Assembly: GCA_030425205.1 (NCBI GenBank)
Contig: JAUIAP010000015.1
Span: 1-64,000, forward strand
From: Anaerolineae bacterium
GTDB taxonomy: Bacteria > Chloroflexota > Anaerolineae > Promineifilales > Promineifilaceae
DNA length: 64,000 nucleotides
Direction of reading: 5' to 3'
Position 1 is the first letter of the stretch. Each line of letters opens with the position of its first letter. The notes beneath the pieces were generated by a model. The model did not search any database and was not told the origin of the DNA. It saw nothing but the letters and a program-made list of their open reading frames with translations. This document shows, piece after piece, positions 1 to 9,300 of this stretch. The translations under genes were made by a program, and so were the position numbers.

Positions 1-2
1 AA

Positions 3-119
3 GCTCATCGCCTTCGCACTGGCCTCTCTTGGTTCGAGATGCAAGCTCGTATCATTCGGGATGCTGTTCGCGCCTATCTCTCTGACCCACAATACACCCT
101 TGCCTACTCAACTGCGTAA
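3..119 (+). CDS. C-terminal fragment of unidentified protein (gene enters from left edge)
   Basis: The frame is open from the left edge to TAA at 117-119 and encodes 38 residues ending in SDPQYTLAYSTA. Composition is protein-like (amphipathic, Arg-rich, with SWFEMQARIIRDAV), whereas one of the other two forward frames is stopped early. The family cannot be named from this tail. An insertion-sequence transposase end is possible because palindromic and MITE-like repeats lie just downstream, but that is a guess. Confidence 0.4.
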   Translation, partial: AHRLRTGLSWFEMQARIIRDAVRAYLSDPQYTLAYSTA

Positions 120-122
120 CTC

Positions 123-449
123 CTAAGAAATATCATGTAAACATACGTTTGACAAAAAACCACCCTCGATAGTGCAACCGCTCTTTGTCACTATATCACC
201 TCGCTTGATGCGTTGAGAAAGCTGATTAGCTAAATAGCGAGATAAGCTGTCGTGTTGCCCAACATTTCTGCCGCCGATAGGCTTTCCTATAGACGCAAAA
301 GCTTCTGGGTATCTTTCTGCGAACGCAATCGCGATTTGATAGGCCGTCATAAAGGGAGTGCCGAAATGGTGGCCGCCATCATCTCCAGCCGAACGCTCTA
401 GTATTTCCACAATCTTTTTTTCGACATCAAATTTTTCCCATATGTTCAT
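123..449 (-). CDS. Hypothetical protein, 108 aa
   Basis: A short soluble protein without signal peptide or TM segment. The start ATG at 449 has an AGGAG Shine-Dalgarno (plus-strand CTCCT at 456-460) six bases upstream, which supports a real gene. The N-terminal half is charged and helical. The centre carries HHFGTPFMTAYQIAIAFAE, followed by a Gly-rich stretch and a basic helix. I do not recognise the family. It is convergent with the partial gene at the left edge, with the two stop codons only three bases apart. It lies beside dispersed repeats and contains no TCGGCCGA palindrome. Confidence 0.6.
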   Translation of the reverse strand: MNIWEKFDVEKKIVEILERSAGDDGGHHFGTPFMTAYQIAIAFAERYPEAFASIGKPIGGRNVGQHDSLSRYLANQLSQRIKRGDIVTKSGCTIEGGFLSNVCLHDIS

Positions 450-484
450 TGCCTACTCCTAATACTACAATGAGACTTTGCCAA

Positions 485-536
485 AATCCTACGGCTAAAG
501 CCGAAGGCTGATACGCCAAACGCGCTCAAGCGCGTT
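485..536. repeat. 52-bp dispersed palindromic repeat, copy A
   Basis: Matches the reverse complement of 6260-6311 at about 48 of 52 positions. It consists of two hairpins: an imperfect GGC-rich one (CTACGGCTAAAGCCGAAGG) and a perfect one (ACGCGCTCAAGCGCGT). A third hairpin, GTGCGTTTCAACGCAC, follows at about 543-558. Two intergenic copies in opposite orientation indicate an interspersed repeat family, possibly acting at the RNA level. Confidence 0.7.
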
Positions 537-597
537 GCTTGCAGTGCGTTTCAACGCACTTTGTGTAACAGTCTCTCGTTTTAACCACAGGCTCTTT

Positions 598-716
598 AAT
601 ACACCGTAAAGTAAGTCCCGTCATACCTGCGAAGGCAGGTATCCATTCTTTTTCTGGGACTGGATTCCCGCCTGCGCGGGAATGACAGTGCCATACAATT
701 TACCTTACGCTGTATT
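598..716 (+). mobile_element. 119-bp MITE-like element, copy 1
   Basis: The ends are imperfect terminal inverted repeats of 17 bp (AATACACCGTAAAGTAA at 598-614 and TTACCTTACGCTGTATT at 700-716). Inside are two hairpins: ACCTGCGAAGGCAGGT near 625-640, and one built on ATTCCCGCCTGCGCGGGAAT at 664-683. Two further copies lie at 9431-9526 (truncated) and 53747-53865 (inverted, full length). There is no coding capacity. It fits a non-autonomous element mobilised in trans; the partner transposase is not in the window. Confidence 0.75.
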
Positions 717-761
717 CAATCATCCCATCGAAATCTCGCTGTAGTGCTAAATTGGTAAGAT

Positions 762-1616
762 TTAATGTTTTAGAATGCGCCGCACCTTGTCCACATCATC
801 CTGATACTTTAGCACAATCCCTAAGGTCGTCTCAATCATCGCGTCGGTCAGCACGTCCGCGTTGAGGTGCTGCAACGCCTCTGCCCAGTCGAGAGATTCG
901 GCGATGCCGGGCAGCTTATAGAGGTCTTCTTGGCGCAGTTTTTGCACAAAATCGACGATCTGCGTTGCGAGCTCTGCGCCGATGGTTGGTCGTTTGAGTT
1001 GGATGATCTCTAGCTCTTTTTCGCGGGAGGGATAGTCGATCCAGTGGTAGACACAGCGGCGTTTGAGCGCGTCGTGGATTTCGCGCGTGCGGTTGGAGGT
1101 AATGACGATGATGGGGCGATATTCGGCCGATAATGTCCCAATCTCCGGAATCGTGATCTGAAAATCCGACAACAGTTCGAGCAGGAAGCTCTCAAACTCC
1201 TCGTCGGCACGATCAAGCTCGTCAATCAGCAAAATCGGTGCTTGCGTGTGGCTACTGTCAATCGCTTGCAGCAGCGGTCGCTTGAGCAGAAACTTCTCAC
1301 TAAAAATATCATCCGTCGCCGCGCCCGCCTGAATCTCAAGCAGTTGGCGCGGATAGTTCCACTCATAAACGGCCTGACTGATGTCCAACCCTTCATAACA
1401 TTGCAGACGGATCAGCGGCGCATTGGTGGCGCGGCTGAGAACTTTGGCGATCTCCGTCTTGCCGACGCCGGGCTCACCTTCCAGAAAGATCGCCTTGCCC
1501 ATGCGGAGTGCGAGAAAGAGGCTCGTCGCCAACCCAGTGTCGGCGATGTACTCATGGGTTGCCAGCAGGTCGCGTGTCGATTCAACGGATGTGGGGAGAA
1601 TATCAGGGTTGCTCAC
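762..1616 (-). CDS. MoxR-family AAA+ ATPase
   Basis: A soluble AAA+ ATPase of the MoxR/CbbQ-like group, 284 aa from the chosen start. Visible motifs are Walker A (GEPGVGKTE), Walker B (ILLIDELDRAD) and sensor 1 (VITSNRTRE), followed by a helical C-terminal lid. MoxR proteins act as chaperone-like ATPases, usually with a VWA-domain partner. No VWA gene is present here, so the client is unknown. The frame is open upstream to a TTG at 1682. I prefer GTG at 1616, which has a GAGG about nine bases upstream and removes a non-conserved leader. It lies 122 bp downstream of the secreted beta-helix gene on the same strand, with a hairpin between them. Confidence 0.88.
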   Translation of the reverse strand: MSNPDILPTSVESTRDLLATHEYIADTGLATSLFLALRMGKAIFLEGEPGVGKTEIAKVLSRATNAPLIRLQCYEGLDISQAVYEWNYPRQLLEIQAGAATDDIFSEKFLLKRPLLQAIDSSHTQAPILLIDELDRADEEFESFLLELLSDFQITIPEIGTLSAEYRPIIVITSNRTREIHDALKRRCVYHWIDYPSREKELEIIQLKRPTIGAELATQIVDFVQKLRQEDLYKLPGIAESLDWAEALQHLNADVLTDAMIETTLGIVLKYQDDVDKVRRILKH

Positions 1617-1694
1617 GAAATTGTGCCTCAGCGTACATTTTAATTTGTGTATCGTACCAAAACTTTTCGGTTTGTTGAGCAACTGCCCGCAATC

Positions 1695-1727
1695 TGACGA
1701 TGGATGAGCAATAATTATCCATCGTCA
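1695..1727. terminator. Hairpin between beta-helix gene and MoxR gene
   Basis: Perfect 11-bp arms TGACGATGGAT (1695-1705) and ATCCATCGTCA (1717-1727) with an 11-nt loop, 11 bp beyond the stop of the minus-strand beta-helix gene. No strong T-tract follows, so terminator function is inferred from position. Confidence 0.45.
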
Positions 1728-1738
1728 GCCGTCAATCG

Positions 1739-3520
1739 TCACTTTCTATCGTGCATTCTCCTCTGTTGAACGACGATGCTGCCGCTCAACAACACGAGCA
1801 TCGCATTCATTATCCAGCTTATTTCAAGCGATGATGCTCCCATTGTCGTCAGCTGGACGGCTGTTGGCGTGCCCGTGCTGCGTTCAACTGCACCTAGATC
1901 GCACGCTGGCCCATAGGGGCGCGGATAGTAACGTTGATCGGCTCCGCTTACGATGTCGAGGTTGCAAATCGCGGTGCTGGCGGCGTTGATGGCGGGGCTG
2001 TCGCTGGCTGGCATGTGGGTGTTTGTGAGGCCCCCGTTGTCAGTAAGTGGCTCCAGCCCATGTGATGAATTGACAATCGACGCGCCGCAACTGCTGTCGC
2101 TGGCGAGATTGGGTGCGCTGGCTGGGATTGTGATCGTCCCGTCGCATTCAGTGCCACTGTTCCCCGCGACGATGCTGTTTTGCAGCGTCAATGTGCCAGC
2201 ATCCCGCTTGAGGCCACCCCCGAAACCGTTGTAGACGGTTGCATGGGTTAATGTCAACGCGCCATCGAGCAGGTGCAGTTGCGATCGGCCGATATTTGAA
2301 CTCAGCGTCGTGTTGACAATATCGACACCACCACCCTGTGTTTGGAGGAATGCGCCGCCCTCTTTGTTAGTGCCGGCCGAGTTTAGAAATAGCAGGCTGT
2401 AGCTCAGCTTCAACGTATCATCAGCTTCTGAACCTGAAAAGGCGATGCCGCCACCCCCATTTTGGGCGATGTTGCCACCAATCGTTGAAAAGGCAATCGT
2501 CGCGTTGCCCCCGTCAAAAATGAAGATGCCCGCCCCCCGACTGTTTGCGCCACCCACCTGATTGCTGTTGACGACGGACGATGAAACGAGCAGCGATTCA
2601 CCCGTGTGATAGATGCCGCCGCCGCTGCCAGAGGTCGTGCTGTTGTTGCTGATCTCACTCTCTTGCGTGACGGAGATGCGGGCGTAGGGTGAGCCAAAGA
2701 TGGCACCCCCTTGATAAAGTGCATCATTGCTGATGACTTGACTGCCAACGACAAACAGATTGCCCGATGCCGTGCTGAGTGCGCCGCCAAAGTTGGCGTA
2801 GTTGTCACGCACAAGCGCGTTTCTCACCGTCAGATTGCCCCCATTGTGATCGACTGCGCCGCCGTTTGAACTGGCGATATTGGCGCGGAGAGTGCTATCT
2901 TCGATGGTGAAGTTGCCAAAATTTTGGTAGATGCCACCCCCCAGCGCAGCGGTGTTGGTCGTGATCGATGAGTTGGTGATGGTGACGGTTGCGCCGATGT
3001 TGGAGAGTGCGCCGCCACGTTCGGCCGAATTTTCGCTAAGGGCCACGTTGTGTGCGTTCAGACTGCTCCCACTGATAAGTGCAATACCGCCGCCCTTGTT
3101 CGCACTGTTGCGTTCAAACCCAACGTTTTCCAGCGTCAACGCACCCGCATTAAAGATACCGCCTCCATCCTCCGTTGTGTCGCCGTGCATGAAGGTGAGA
3201 TTGCGTACCGTCACGTTGTGACCCGCCTCCACGCTCATCACGCGCCCCGTACCGCTGTTTGGCGCACTGGCCGCTCGCCAAATGGTATCGACCGTGCCGC
3301 CGATAACGGTCACATCTTTCTTGACGTTGACATTGGCTTCTGTATGGGTGGAACGATTGATCGAGATGACATCCCCAGCACTGGCCGCCCCGAGTGCGGA
3401 GCTGACCGTTGTGTGGGTGCAGATGGGACAAACGGGAATTGTCGTGCGCGAGTTGGCTGACGCGGCCGAATGCACGGCCAAAATGACTATCAGTAAGCAA
3501 AAAGTTTTGAGGGTTCGCAT
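1739..3520 (-). CDS. Secreted right-handed beta-helix protein with choice-of-anchor Q-like region and C-terminal TM anchor
   Basis: 593 aa. The N-terminal signal peptide (LKTFCLLIVILAVHSAASA) is followed by a Cys-X2-Cys pair. Residues about 45-430 form a parallel beta-helix with recurring short units such as GGGIFNAGALTLENV and GGAIFGSP. The region LEPLTDNGGLTNTHMPA through YYPRPYGPACDLGAVE matches the choice-of-anchor Q consensus. A TPTAVQL motif then leads into a C-terminal TM helix and a basic tail (QQRRMHDRK). The start ATG is supported by GGAG seven bases upstream. Beta-helix proteins of this type are envelope-displayed adhesins or polysaccharide-binding proteins; no catalytic residues can be assigned. 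Low-identity internal repeats and a Ser/Asn/Gly-rich composition are evident. Confidence 0.85.
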   Translation of the reverse strand: MRTLKTFCLLIVILAVHSAASANSRTTIPVCPICTHTTVSSALGAASAGDVISINRSTHTEANVNVKKDVTVIGGTVDTIWRAASAPNSGTGRVMSVEAGHNVTVRNLTFMHGDTTEDGGGIFNAGALTLENVGFERNSANKGGGIALISGSSLNAHNVALSENSAERGGALSNIGATVTITNSSITTNTAALGGGIYQNFGNFTIEDSTLRANIASSNGGAVDHNGGNLTVRNALVRDNYANFGGALSTASGNLFVVGSQVISNDALYQGGAIFGSPYARISVTQESEISNNSTTSGSGGGIYHTGESLLVSSSVVNSNQVGGANSRGAGIFIFDGGNATIAFSTIGGNIAQNGGGGIAFSGSEADDTLKLSYSLLFLNSAGTNKEGGAFLQTQGGGVDIVNTTLSSNIGRSQLHLLDGALTLTHATVYNGFGGGLKRDAGTLTLQNSIVAGNSGTECDGTITIPASAPNLASDSSCGASIVNSSHGLEPLTDNGGLTNTHMPASDSPAINAASTAICNLDIVSGADQRYYPRPYGPACDLGAVERSTGTPTAVQLTTMGASSLEISWIMNAMLVLLSGSIVVQQRRMHDRK

Positions 3521-3607
3521 AGTTGATCTCCTTAATCTATAAGTTCAACTATGACGATAGCAACGCTTGCGATCTGAAAACGATCTGACGATTGGAAATG
3601 GCGGTCG

Positions 3608-4711
3608 TTATGCTTCTTCGCGTCGCAACAAGAGAAAGAGGAAAATTGGCACAAGCGCGGTTAATGCGCGTTTAAGCGTGCTGGGAGGTTGCGCAGGGAG
3701 GGGGGTCAAAGCTTGGGCGGTCGTAACAGGGATGCTGTTCGCTTGATCGGTAGCGGCAAGAGCAGAGGCTGGCACACCCTGTTTGCGTTTTTCGAGCGTC
3801 TCGCGGGTGGGGATGCCCTGTTTCATGCGATCTTCGGTGTCCAAGGAGATGGCGCCCTCATCTGGCACGACCCGCGACCCATAGCGATTGGCATAGACCT
3901 GCGTAAACTCCGCGCCAAAAAACAAGATCTGCGCCGAATAGTTGACCCAGAGCAATAGGATAATCAGCGCACCGGCTGCGCCATAGCTATCGGCGATGCT
4001 GCTCTGACCCAAGTAAAGCCCAATCGCAAACTTGCCAATGCTAAACAGAATGGCCGTCACAATCGCCCCGCGCCAGACATCACCCCACTGGATAATCACA
4101 TCGGGGATATATTTGAACATCAGCGCAAACAGTCCCGTGATGACGATCAGCGAGACGACAAAGTTGATGACCATCCCAACAATCGCCAACTCCTCCGCAC
4201 CGCCCGTCAGCAAATCGGTCAACTGGCTCAACGCCGCACTCAAAACGAGTGAGACAAGCAGCAGGAAGGCGACACCAAGAACGAGACTATAGGAAAATAT
4301 TCGATCCTTGATCGTCCCAACGATGCCGCGTGCGGGGTCGGGCTGCACGTCCCAAATTGTGTTGAGCGCGTCTTGCAGTTGGGCGAATGCGCCCGACGCA
4401 CCCAAGATGAGCGTAATCAATCCGATGATGACCGCCCATGTGCTTTCATCGCTGCCCGGCTGGCTGGCATTTTCAATAATTTGGGCAACGGAATCGGCCG
4501 CCTGTGACCCCAACAAGCCGCTTAACTGACGTTCAAGCTGGGCATTGGCATCTTCAAAAACCTGTCCCGCAATTGCCAAAACGAAAACGATCAGGGGTGG
4601 AATTGAGAAGACGGTGTAGTAGGCCATCGACGCGGCAAGACGGCTGGCCTTGTCTTCGCCCCACTCTTTGAAAAGCTGCTGTAGAAATGATTTGATTGCG
4701 GGAAAGTTCAT
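3608..4711 (-). CDS. YihY/virulence factor BrkB family inner-membrane protein
   Basis: 367 aa polytopic membrane protein. It starts with the family's amphipathic N-terminus (SRLAASMAYYTVFSIPPLIV), followed by about six TM segments. Typical family features are GASGAFAQLQDALNTIWDV and the late motif LIILLLWVNYSAQILFFGAE, then FTQVYANRYG. A 100-residue soluble, Pro/Ala-rich C-terminal tail ends in a short hydrophobic run and RREEA. The family (Pfam Virul_fac_BrkB) has no settled biochemical role; the old RNase BN assignment was withdrawn. It is monocistronic between the beta-helix gene and the divergent zinc-ribbon gene. Confidence 0.92.
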   Translation of the reverse strand: MNFPAIKSFLQQLFKEWGEDKASRLAASMAYYTVFSIPPLIVFVLAIAGQVFEDANAQLERQLSGLLGSQAADSVAQIIENASQPGSDESTWAVIIGLITLILGASGAFAQLQDALNTIWDVQPDPARGIVGTIKDRIFSYSLVLGVAFLLLVSLVLSAALSQLTDLLTGGAEELAIVGMVINFVVSLIVITGLFALMFKYIPDVIIQWGDVWRGAIVTAILFSIGKFAIGLYLGQSSIADSYGAAGALIILLLWVNYSAQILFFGAEFTQVYANRYGSRVVPDEGAISLDTEDRMKQGIPTRETLEKRKQGVPASALAATDQANSIPVTTAQALTPLPAQPPSTLKRALTALVPIFLFLLLRREEA

Positions 4712-4859
4712 GTTGTGATGGTAGTGGAGAATCGGCCGATTTCGGCCGAAATATACCGATCTTTATGTCATGTCAGACAGCTTTGATCCTGTAGCGAAAT
4801 GAGTGCGATATACTACGCTAGGTTCTCTGACTAAACGTGATAGATGCAAGGATAAGACA

Positions 4860-6200
4860 ATGCTGCGATCTTTAGAATGCCCCAACTGCCGCGCTGCCGT
4901 TGACTTTGACGAACATGGCTCATCCACAATCACAAAGTGCGATTTTTGTCGCAGCACCATTGTGATTCCAGAGGAGCTTTTACAAAATAAATTCGGCCGA
5001 TCTGCCAACTTTGCCGCAACTGACCGCTTTAACGAAATTGTGCGCCTTGCCAGACAGGGCAATCAGAGCGAGGCGATCCGTCAGTTGAGTCGTGAGACGG
5101 GGTTGGATGAGACGGAATCGGCCGAAATTATCTACGCCCTGACCCACAATCAAGCCGTCCACTGGGCAACCCAACTCGACACAACCACAACGCCAGCCGT
5201 GCGTGGGGGCAGTCGCTTGGCGGGCTGTCTCTTCACACTGTTTTTCATTTCTATCGTTGCTGCCGTCGCCGCGTTTTTCCTTGTCCCACAAACATCAGAG
5301 CTACAGATCGATGAACTCGCCTCATTCATCACGGAGGTCAGCAATGAACCAGCCAAACTGATCGTCTCATCCCCTGTCCCGTCGACGGCGACACCCGAGC
5401 CAACGCCCGCCTTTTTCAGCGAGGTGATGTCGGTTGACAGCGGCGAGGGAACGGGCGCGGGCTTTTTTAACGATACGCGCTGGGTCGGCATTGACGGCGA
5501 CGGCAATCTCTACACCGCCGACTATTCAGATGGGCGCGTGCAGGTCTTTGACGAGGCTGGCAACTTCCAAATGATGTGGAATGCAGACGTGCCGATCATT
5601 TCTGGCTTTGCGGTCGGGAAAGACGGAACGGTCTATATCGCCAGAGGGAATAACCTCATGCGCTACGACGGGGCGACGGGTGAGGCGTTGTCCCCCTTGC
5701 CGCTGCCCGACCGCATTCAGCCTGAGAATATGTATACCGCGCCCGATGGGACAATCCACGTTCTGTCGGAATCATTGCTGCTGCAATTTTCGGCCGATGG
5801 TACGCTCTTGACGACTGCACCCGGCCCAGCGGAGCAAATTCCCGACTACTACTCCCCATACGGCGATATTGCCGTCGATGGAGCGGGCAATCGCTATATC
5901 GTCGGCGATGAAACGGTTTACAAGCTGGCGGCCGATGGGCGCGTCATCTTGACCATCGGCAGTCGCGGGCAAGCGGAAGACCAGTTCGGCACCTCCCCCA
6001 CAGCCGTCGCCGTCGATGGAGCCGGCCGCATCTATGCGGGTAGTTCAGTTGAGATTCTCGTCTTTGATAGCAATGGTCGCTTTCTCGACCGCGTCCCGAT
6101 CAACGGCGTGACGTTCGACATGTTGTTTGACACCGACAACACGCTCGTTGTGATGAATCGCAACGACAATAAGCTGGTGCGCTATCAACTGAATCGCTAA
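4860..6200 (+). CDS. Zinc-ribbon, single-TM, NHL-type beta-propeller protein
   Basis: 446 aa. The N-terminus carries a zinc ribbon (CPNC near residue 6 and CDFC about 25 residues later). A helical region follows with a short interaction-type segment (LSRETGLDETESAEIIYALT). One TM helix lies at about 120-143. The extracellular half (about 185-446) is an NHL-like six-bladed propeller with repeated units such as WVGIDGDGNLYTADYSDG and AVDGAGRIYAG. Topology predicts a cytoplasmic zinc ribbon and an external propeller. The frame is open to GTG at 4803, but ATG 4860 has AAGGA upstream and starts right at the ribbon. It may be a sensor or scaffold; no enzymatic motif is seen. Confidence 0.85.
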   Translation: MLRSLECPNCRAAVDFDEHGSSTITKCDFCRSTIVIPEELLQNKFGRSANFAATDRFNEIVRLARQGNQSEAIRQLSRETGLDETESAEIIYALTHNQAVHWATQLDTTTTPAVRGGSRLAGCLFTLFFISIVAAVAAFFLVPQTSELQIDELASFITEVSNEPAKLIVSSPVPSTATPEPTPAFFSEVMSVDSGEGTGAGFFNDTRWVGIDGDGNLYTADYSDGRVQVFDEAGNFQMMWNADVPIISGFAVGKDGTVYIARGNNLMRYDGATGEALSPLPLPDRIQPENMYTAPDGTIHVLSESLLLQFSADGTLLTTAPGPAEQIPDYYSPYGDIAVDGAGNRYIVGDETVYKLAADGRVILTIGSRGQAEDQFGTSPTAVAVDGAGRIYAGSSVEILVFDSNGRFLDRVPINGVTFDMLFDTDNTLVVMNRNDNKLVRYQLNR

Positions 6201-6259
6201 GAACGCATAGCAGCATACGACAACGCGACTTCGCTGGACTGATCGAAGAGCCTGCCAAC

Positions 6260-6311
6260 AACGCGCTTGAGCGCGTTTTGCGTATCAGCCTCCGGCTATA
6301 GCCGGAGGATT
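6260..6311. repeat. 52-bp dispersed palindromic repeat, copy B
   Basis: Inverted copy of 485-536. It contains ACGCGCTTGAGCGCGT and a perfect 20-bp palindrome CCTCCGGCTATAGCCGGAGG at 6289-6308. It lies between the NHL-propeller gene and the SARP regulator gene, where it could also act as a terminator for the former. Confidence 0.7.
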
Positions 6312-6346
6312 GTGACACTATCAAAGCCAATGCTAAGGATAGAATT

Positions 6347-9300
6347 TTGCGTAGCCAACCGATAATATTGACCCTTTTTGGTGACTTTTCCGCGCAATAT
6401 CAGGAGACGTTGCTGACGACATTTCGATCCGACAAAATCCGTGCGCTGTTTGCCTATCTGGCAGTGGAAGCAGATCGACCCCACCGTCGTGAAACGCTGG
6501 CGACGCTTTTTTGGGCAGAGATGAGCGATAGCGTCGCTAAGCGCAACTTGCGCCAGTCGCTGCATCGACTCAAGCAGACGATTGGGCTGGATGCCGATTG
6601 GCTAGAAATGACGCGACAAACGGTGCTATTGCGTGGGGAGTGGGTGGAGACAGACATCGGCCGATTTCAAGCGCATCTCACCCAATGTCAAACACATCCC
6701 CACAAACACCTACACGCCTGCACCGACTGCCTACAACAGCTAACCGCCGCCGTCACGCTCTATCGAGGGCCGTTTTTACAAGGGTTGACGCTCACCGATG
6801 CGCTGGGGTTTGAGGAGTGGCAGACGGTTGAACGGGAGCGACTGCATCAACAGGCGTTGACCGCGCTGGATCTGCTGACCCATGCGCACGAAAAGCGCGG
6901 CGACCTTGAGCAAGCATTGACGTTTGCCCAGCGACAAATTGAGCTTGAACCATGGCGTGAATCGGCACATCGTCAGGTGATGCGTCTGCTAGCGTTGCAG
7001 GGACAGCGTGACGAGGCGATTGCACAGTTTGAACGCTGTCGAACGATTTTGCTGCAAGCGTTCGGTGTTGCGCCCGTGCAGAAGACGCTCGATTTACATG
7101 CGCAAATTGAGGCGGGGACATTTGAGAATAATCAGCCAGCAGCGACCACCCTCTACCACTTCCCAACTTATTTCACCCCATTTGTCGGGCGTTCGGCCGA
7201 AATCACCCAACTCACCCAACAGCTTGCCGATCCCGATTGTCGCCTGCTCACGATTGTCGGCAGCGGTGGCATGGGCAAAACGCGGCTGGCGGATGCAATC
7301 GGCCGAAATATCGCCCAAACATCGGAACAGTTCCCTGATGGCATTTTGTTCGCCTCATTTGCGGCCGTTGAATCGGCCGATTCGATCATCCCGCTAATCG
7401 CCGCAAATTTGGGCATCGCGTTGGCGAATCAAGCGTCCCCTCTCGACCAAATCACGCGGCTTTTGGCAGACAAACAGCAACTTTGGATACTCGACAATCT
7501 CGAACAGTTGACCGCCCAAGCCGCTACGATCCTCGATCTCTTACGCGCCATTGCGGGCTTGAAAATTATTGTCACGTCGCGGGAAGCGTTGCGTTTGCAG
7601 GCCGAATGGCTATTCACACTGGACGGATTGGCCTTCCAGCCGACGGATGATGGCGACAGCGATGCGGAGCGGCTCTTTTGGCGCGTCGCTAAACAGCAGA
7701 AGGTTGGTCTTGAGGTGACACAAGCCGATTTGCAGGCGGCGCGGAAAATCTGTCAATGGGTGCATGGGATGCCGCTGGCGTTGGAGATGTTGGCGACATG
7801 GGTGCGCCACATGTCGGTGGGCGAAATCGCGCAGCAGGTTGGCAATCTCGATTTGCTCGAACTGCGCTTCCAACACATCCCCGAACGCCAGCGTAACTTG
7901 CGCACCGTCTTTGAATCGACGTGGCAGATGTTGCCAGCAGCGGCGCAAGCGGCCGCCACACGCCTGACCGTTTTTCGCGGCAGCTTTGACATCGACGCGC
8001 TGATGAGCGTTGCGAATGTCGCGCTGTCCGATTTGTATCTGCTGTTGGATAAGTTCATGCTATCGCAGGCGGTGCCGCAGCGGTTTGCGTTTCATCCGCT
8101 GCTCTGGCAATTTTCGGCCGAAAAAGTAACCGACGCCGTTGCGCCCATCGCGGCAAAACATGCTGAATACTATCTAACTCAACTGCTTGTGCAGGGCGAG
8201 CGGTTGAAGAGTAATGCCGCAGCAGCAGCGGCTCAGCGGATCGAGCTGGAGTGGGACAACATCTGGCAGGCATGGCAATGGGCCGTGCAGCAGCACGCAT
8301 GGGAGTCATTACGCCGAGCAGCCCCCGCGCTGGCCGATTTCGCGTTGCATCGCTTGCTATTACCATCGGCCCAAGCCGCGCTCGACCTCGCCCAAAACGC
8401 GCTTGCGCTTGCCCCGCATACGCCTGCCAATCGACACGCGCTGGCAATTGTGCAGTGGCAGGCGGCGCATTTGTATGGCGGAATGCATCGATTTGACGCA
8501 GCGGCAGAGCTACTGCGCAATGCGCTGACGAACTGCTCGCGTGCTGATTTTTTGGGGGAATTCGGCCGAATTTTGACTGAACTAGGGATTATGCAGTGGC
8601 GTCTGGGCAATTACGACCAAGCACAACAGTTGTTGCAGGAGGCGTTGCAAATCGCCGAACAAACGGCAGACAGCGCGCAAATTCCCTATATCATGCACCA
8701 TCAGGCCAACGTTCTGCTCACAATTGGCGATTATACGAGCGCAGAACCCCTTTACACGCACGCGATTATGCGCTTGCAAGCCGACGACAATCTGCCGCGC
8801 ACCGCCGCTGTTCTCGGCGACTATGGCTTATTGAAAGCTGAAATAACTCGCCTCTCAGCCATGACAAATCAATTTGAAGATGCCAACTATGCGGCGACAG
8901 CCATTCCCGATGTTGAGCGATCTTACGCGATCTATGCTGAGTTAAAACATCGGTCGGGAAAATCGCTGACGGGGGCCAATCTTGCGCTGTTGCATCTACT
9001 CAGCGGAAATTATGTGGCGGCTGAGCACTTGCTGAATGAACTGATCAACGGCAACTTCACCATCGTCTACATTTCTGTCTATCTGCATCTTGGTCATGCC
9101 CTGCATCTGCAAGGCAGGAACGAGGAGGCGGTTCACAACTATCGTCTCGTCTTGCAAGATCGGAAGCAGGGAGCGCGGCTTGAGGATGCCTATGCACTCA
9201 CATGGTTGGCAAAAATCAGGCTGGAAGCGGGAGAATCGGCCGATGCGCTCATTCTGTTATCGGCCGCAGATCAACTGAGACAGACGTTTATCATCCTCGA

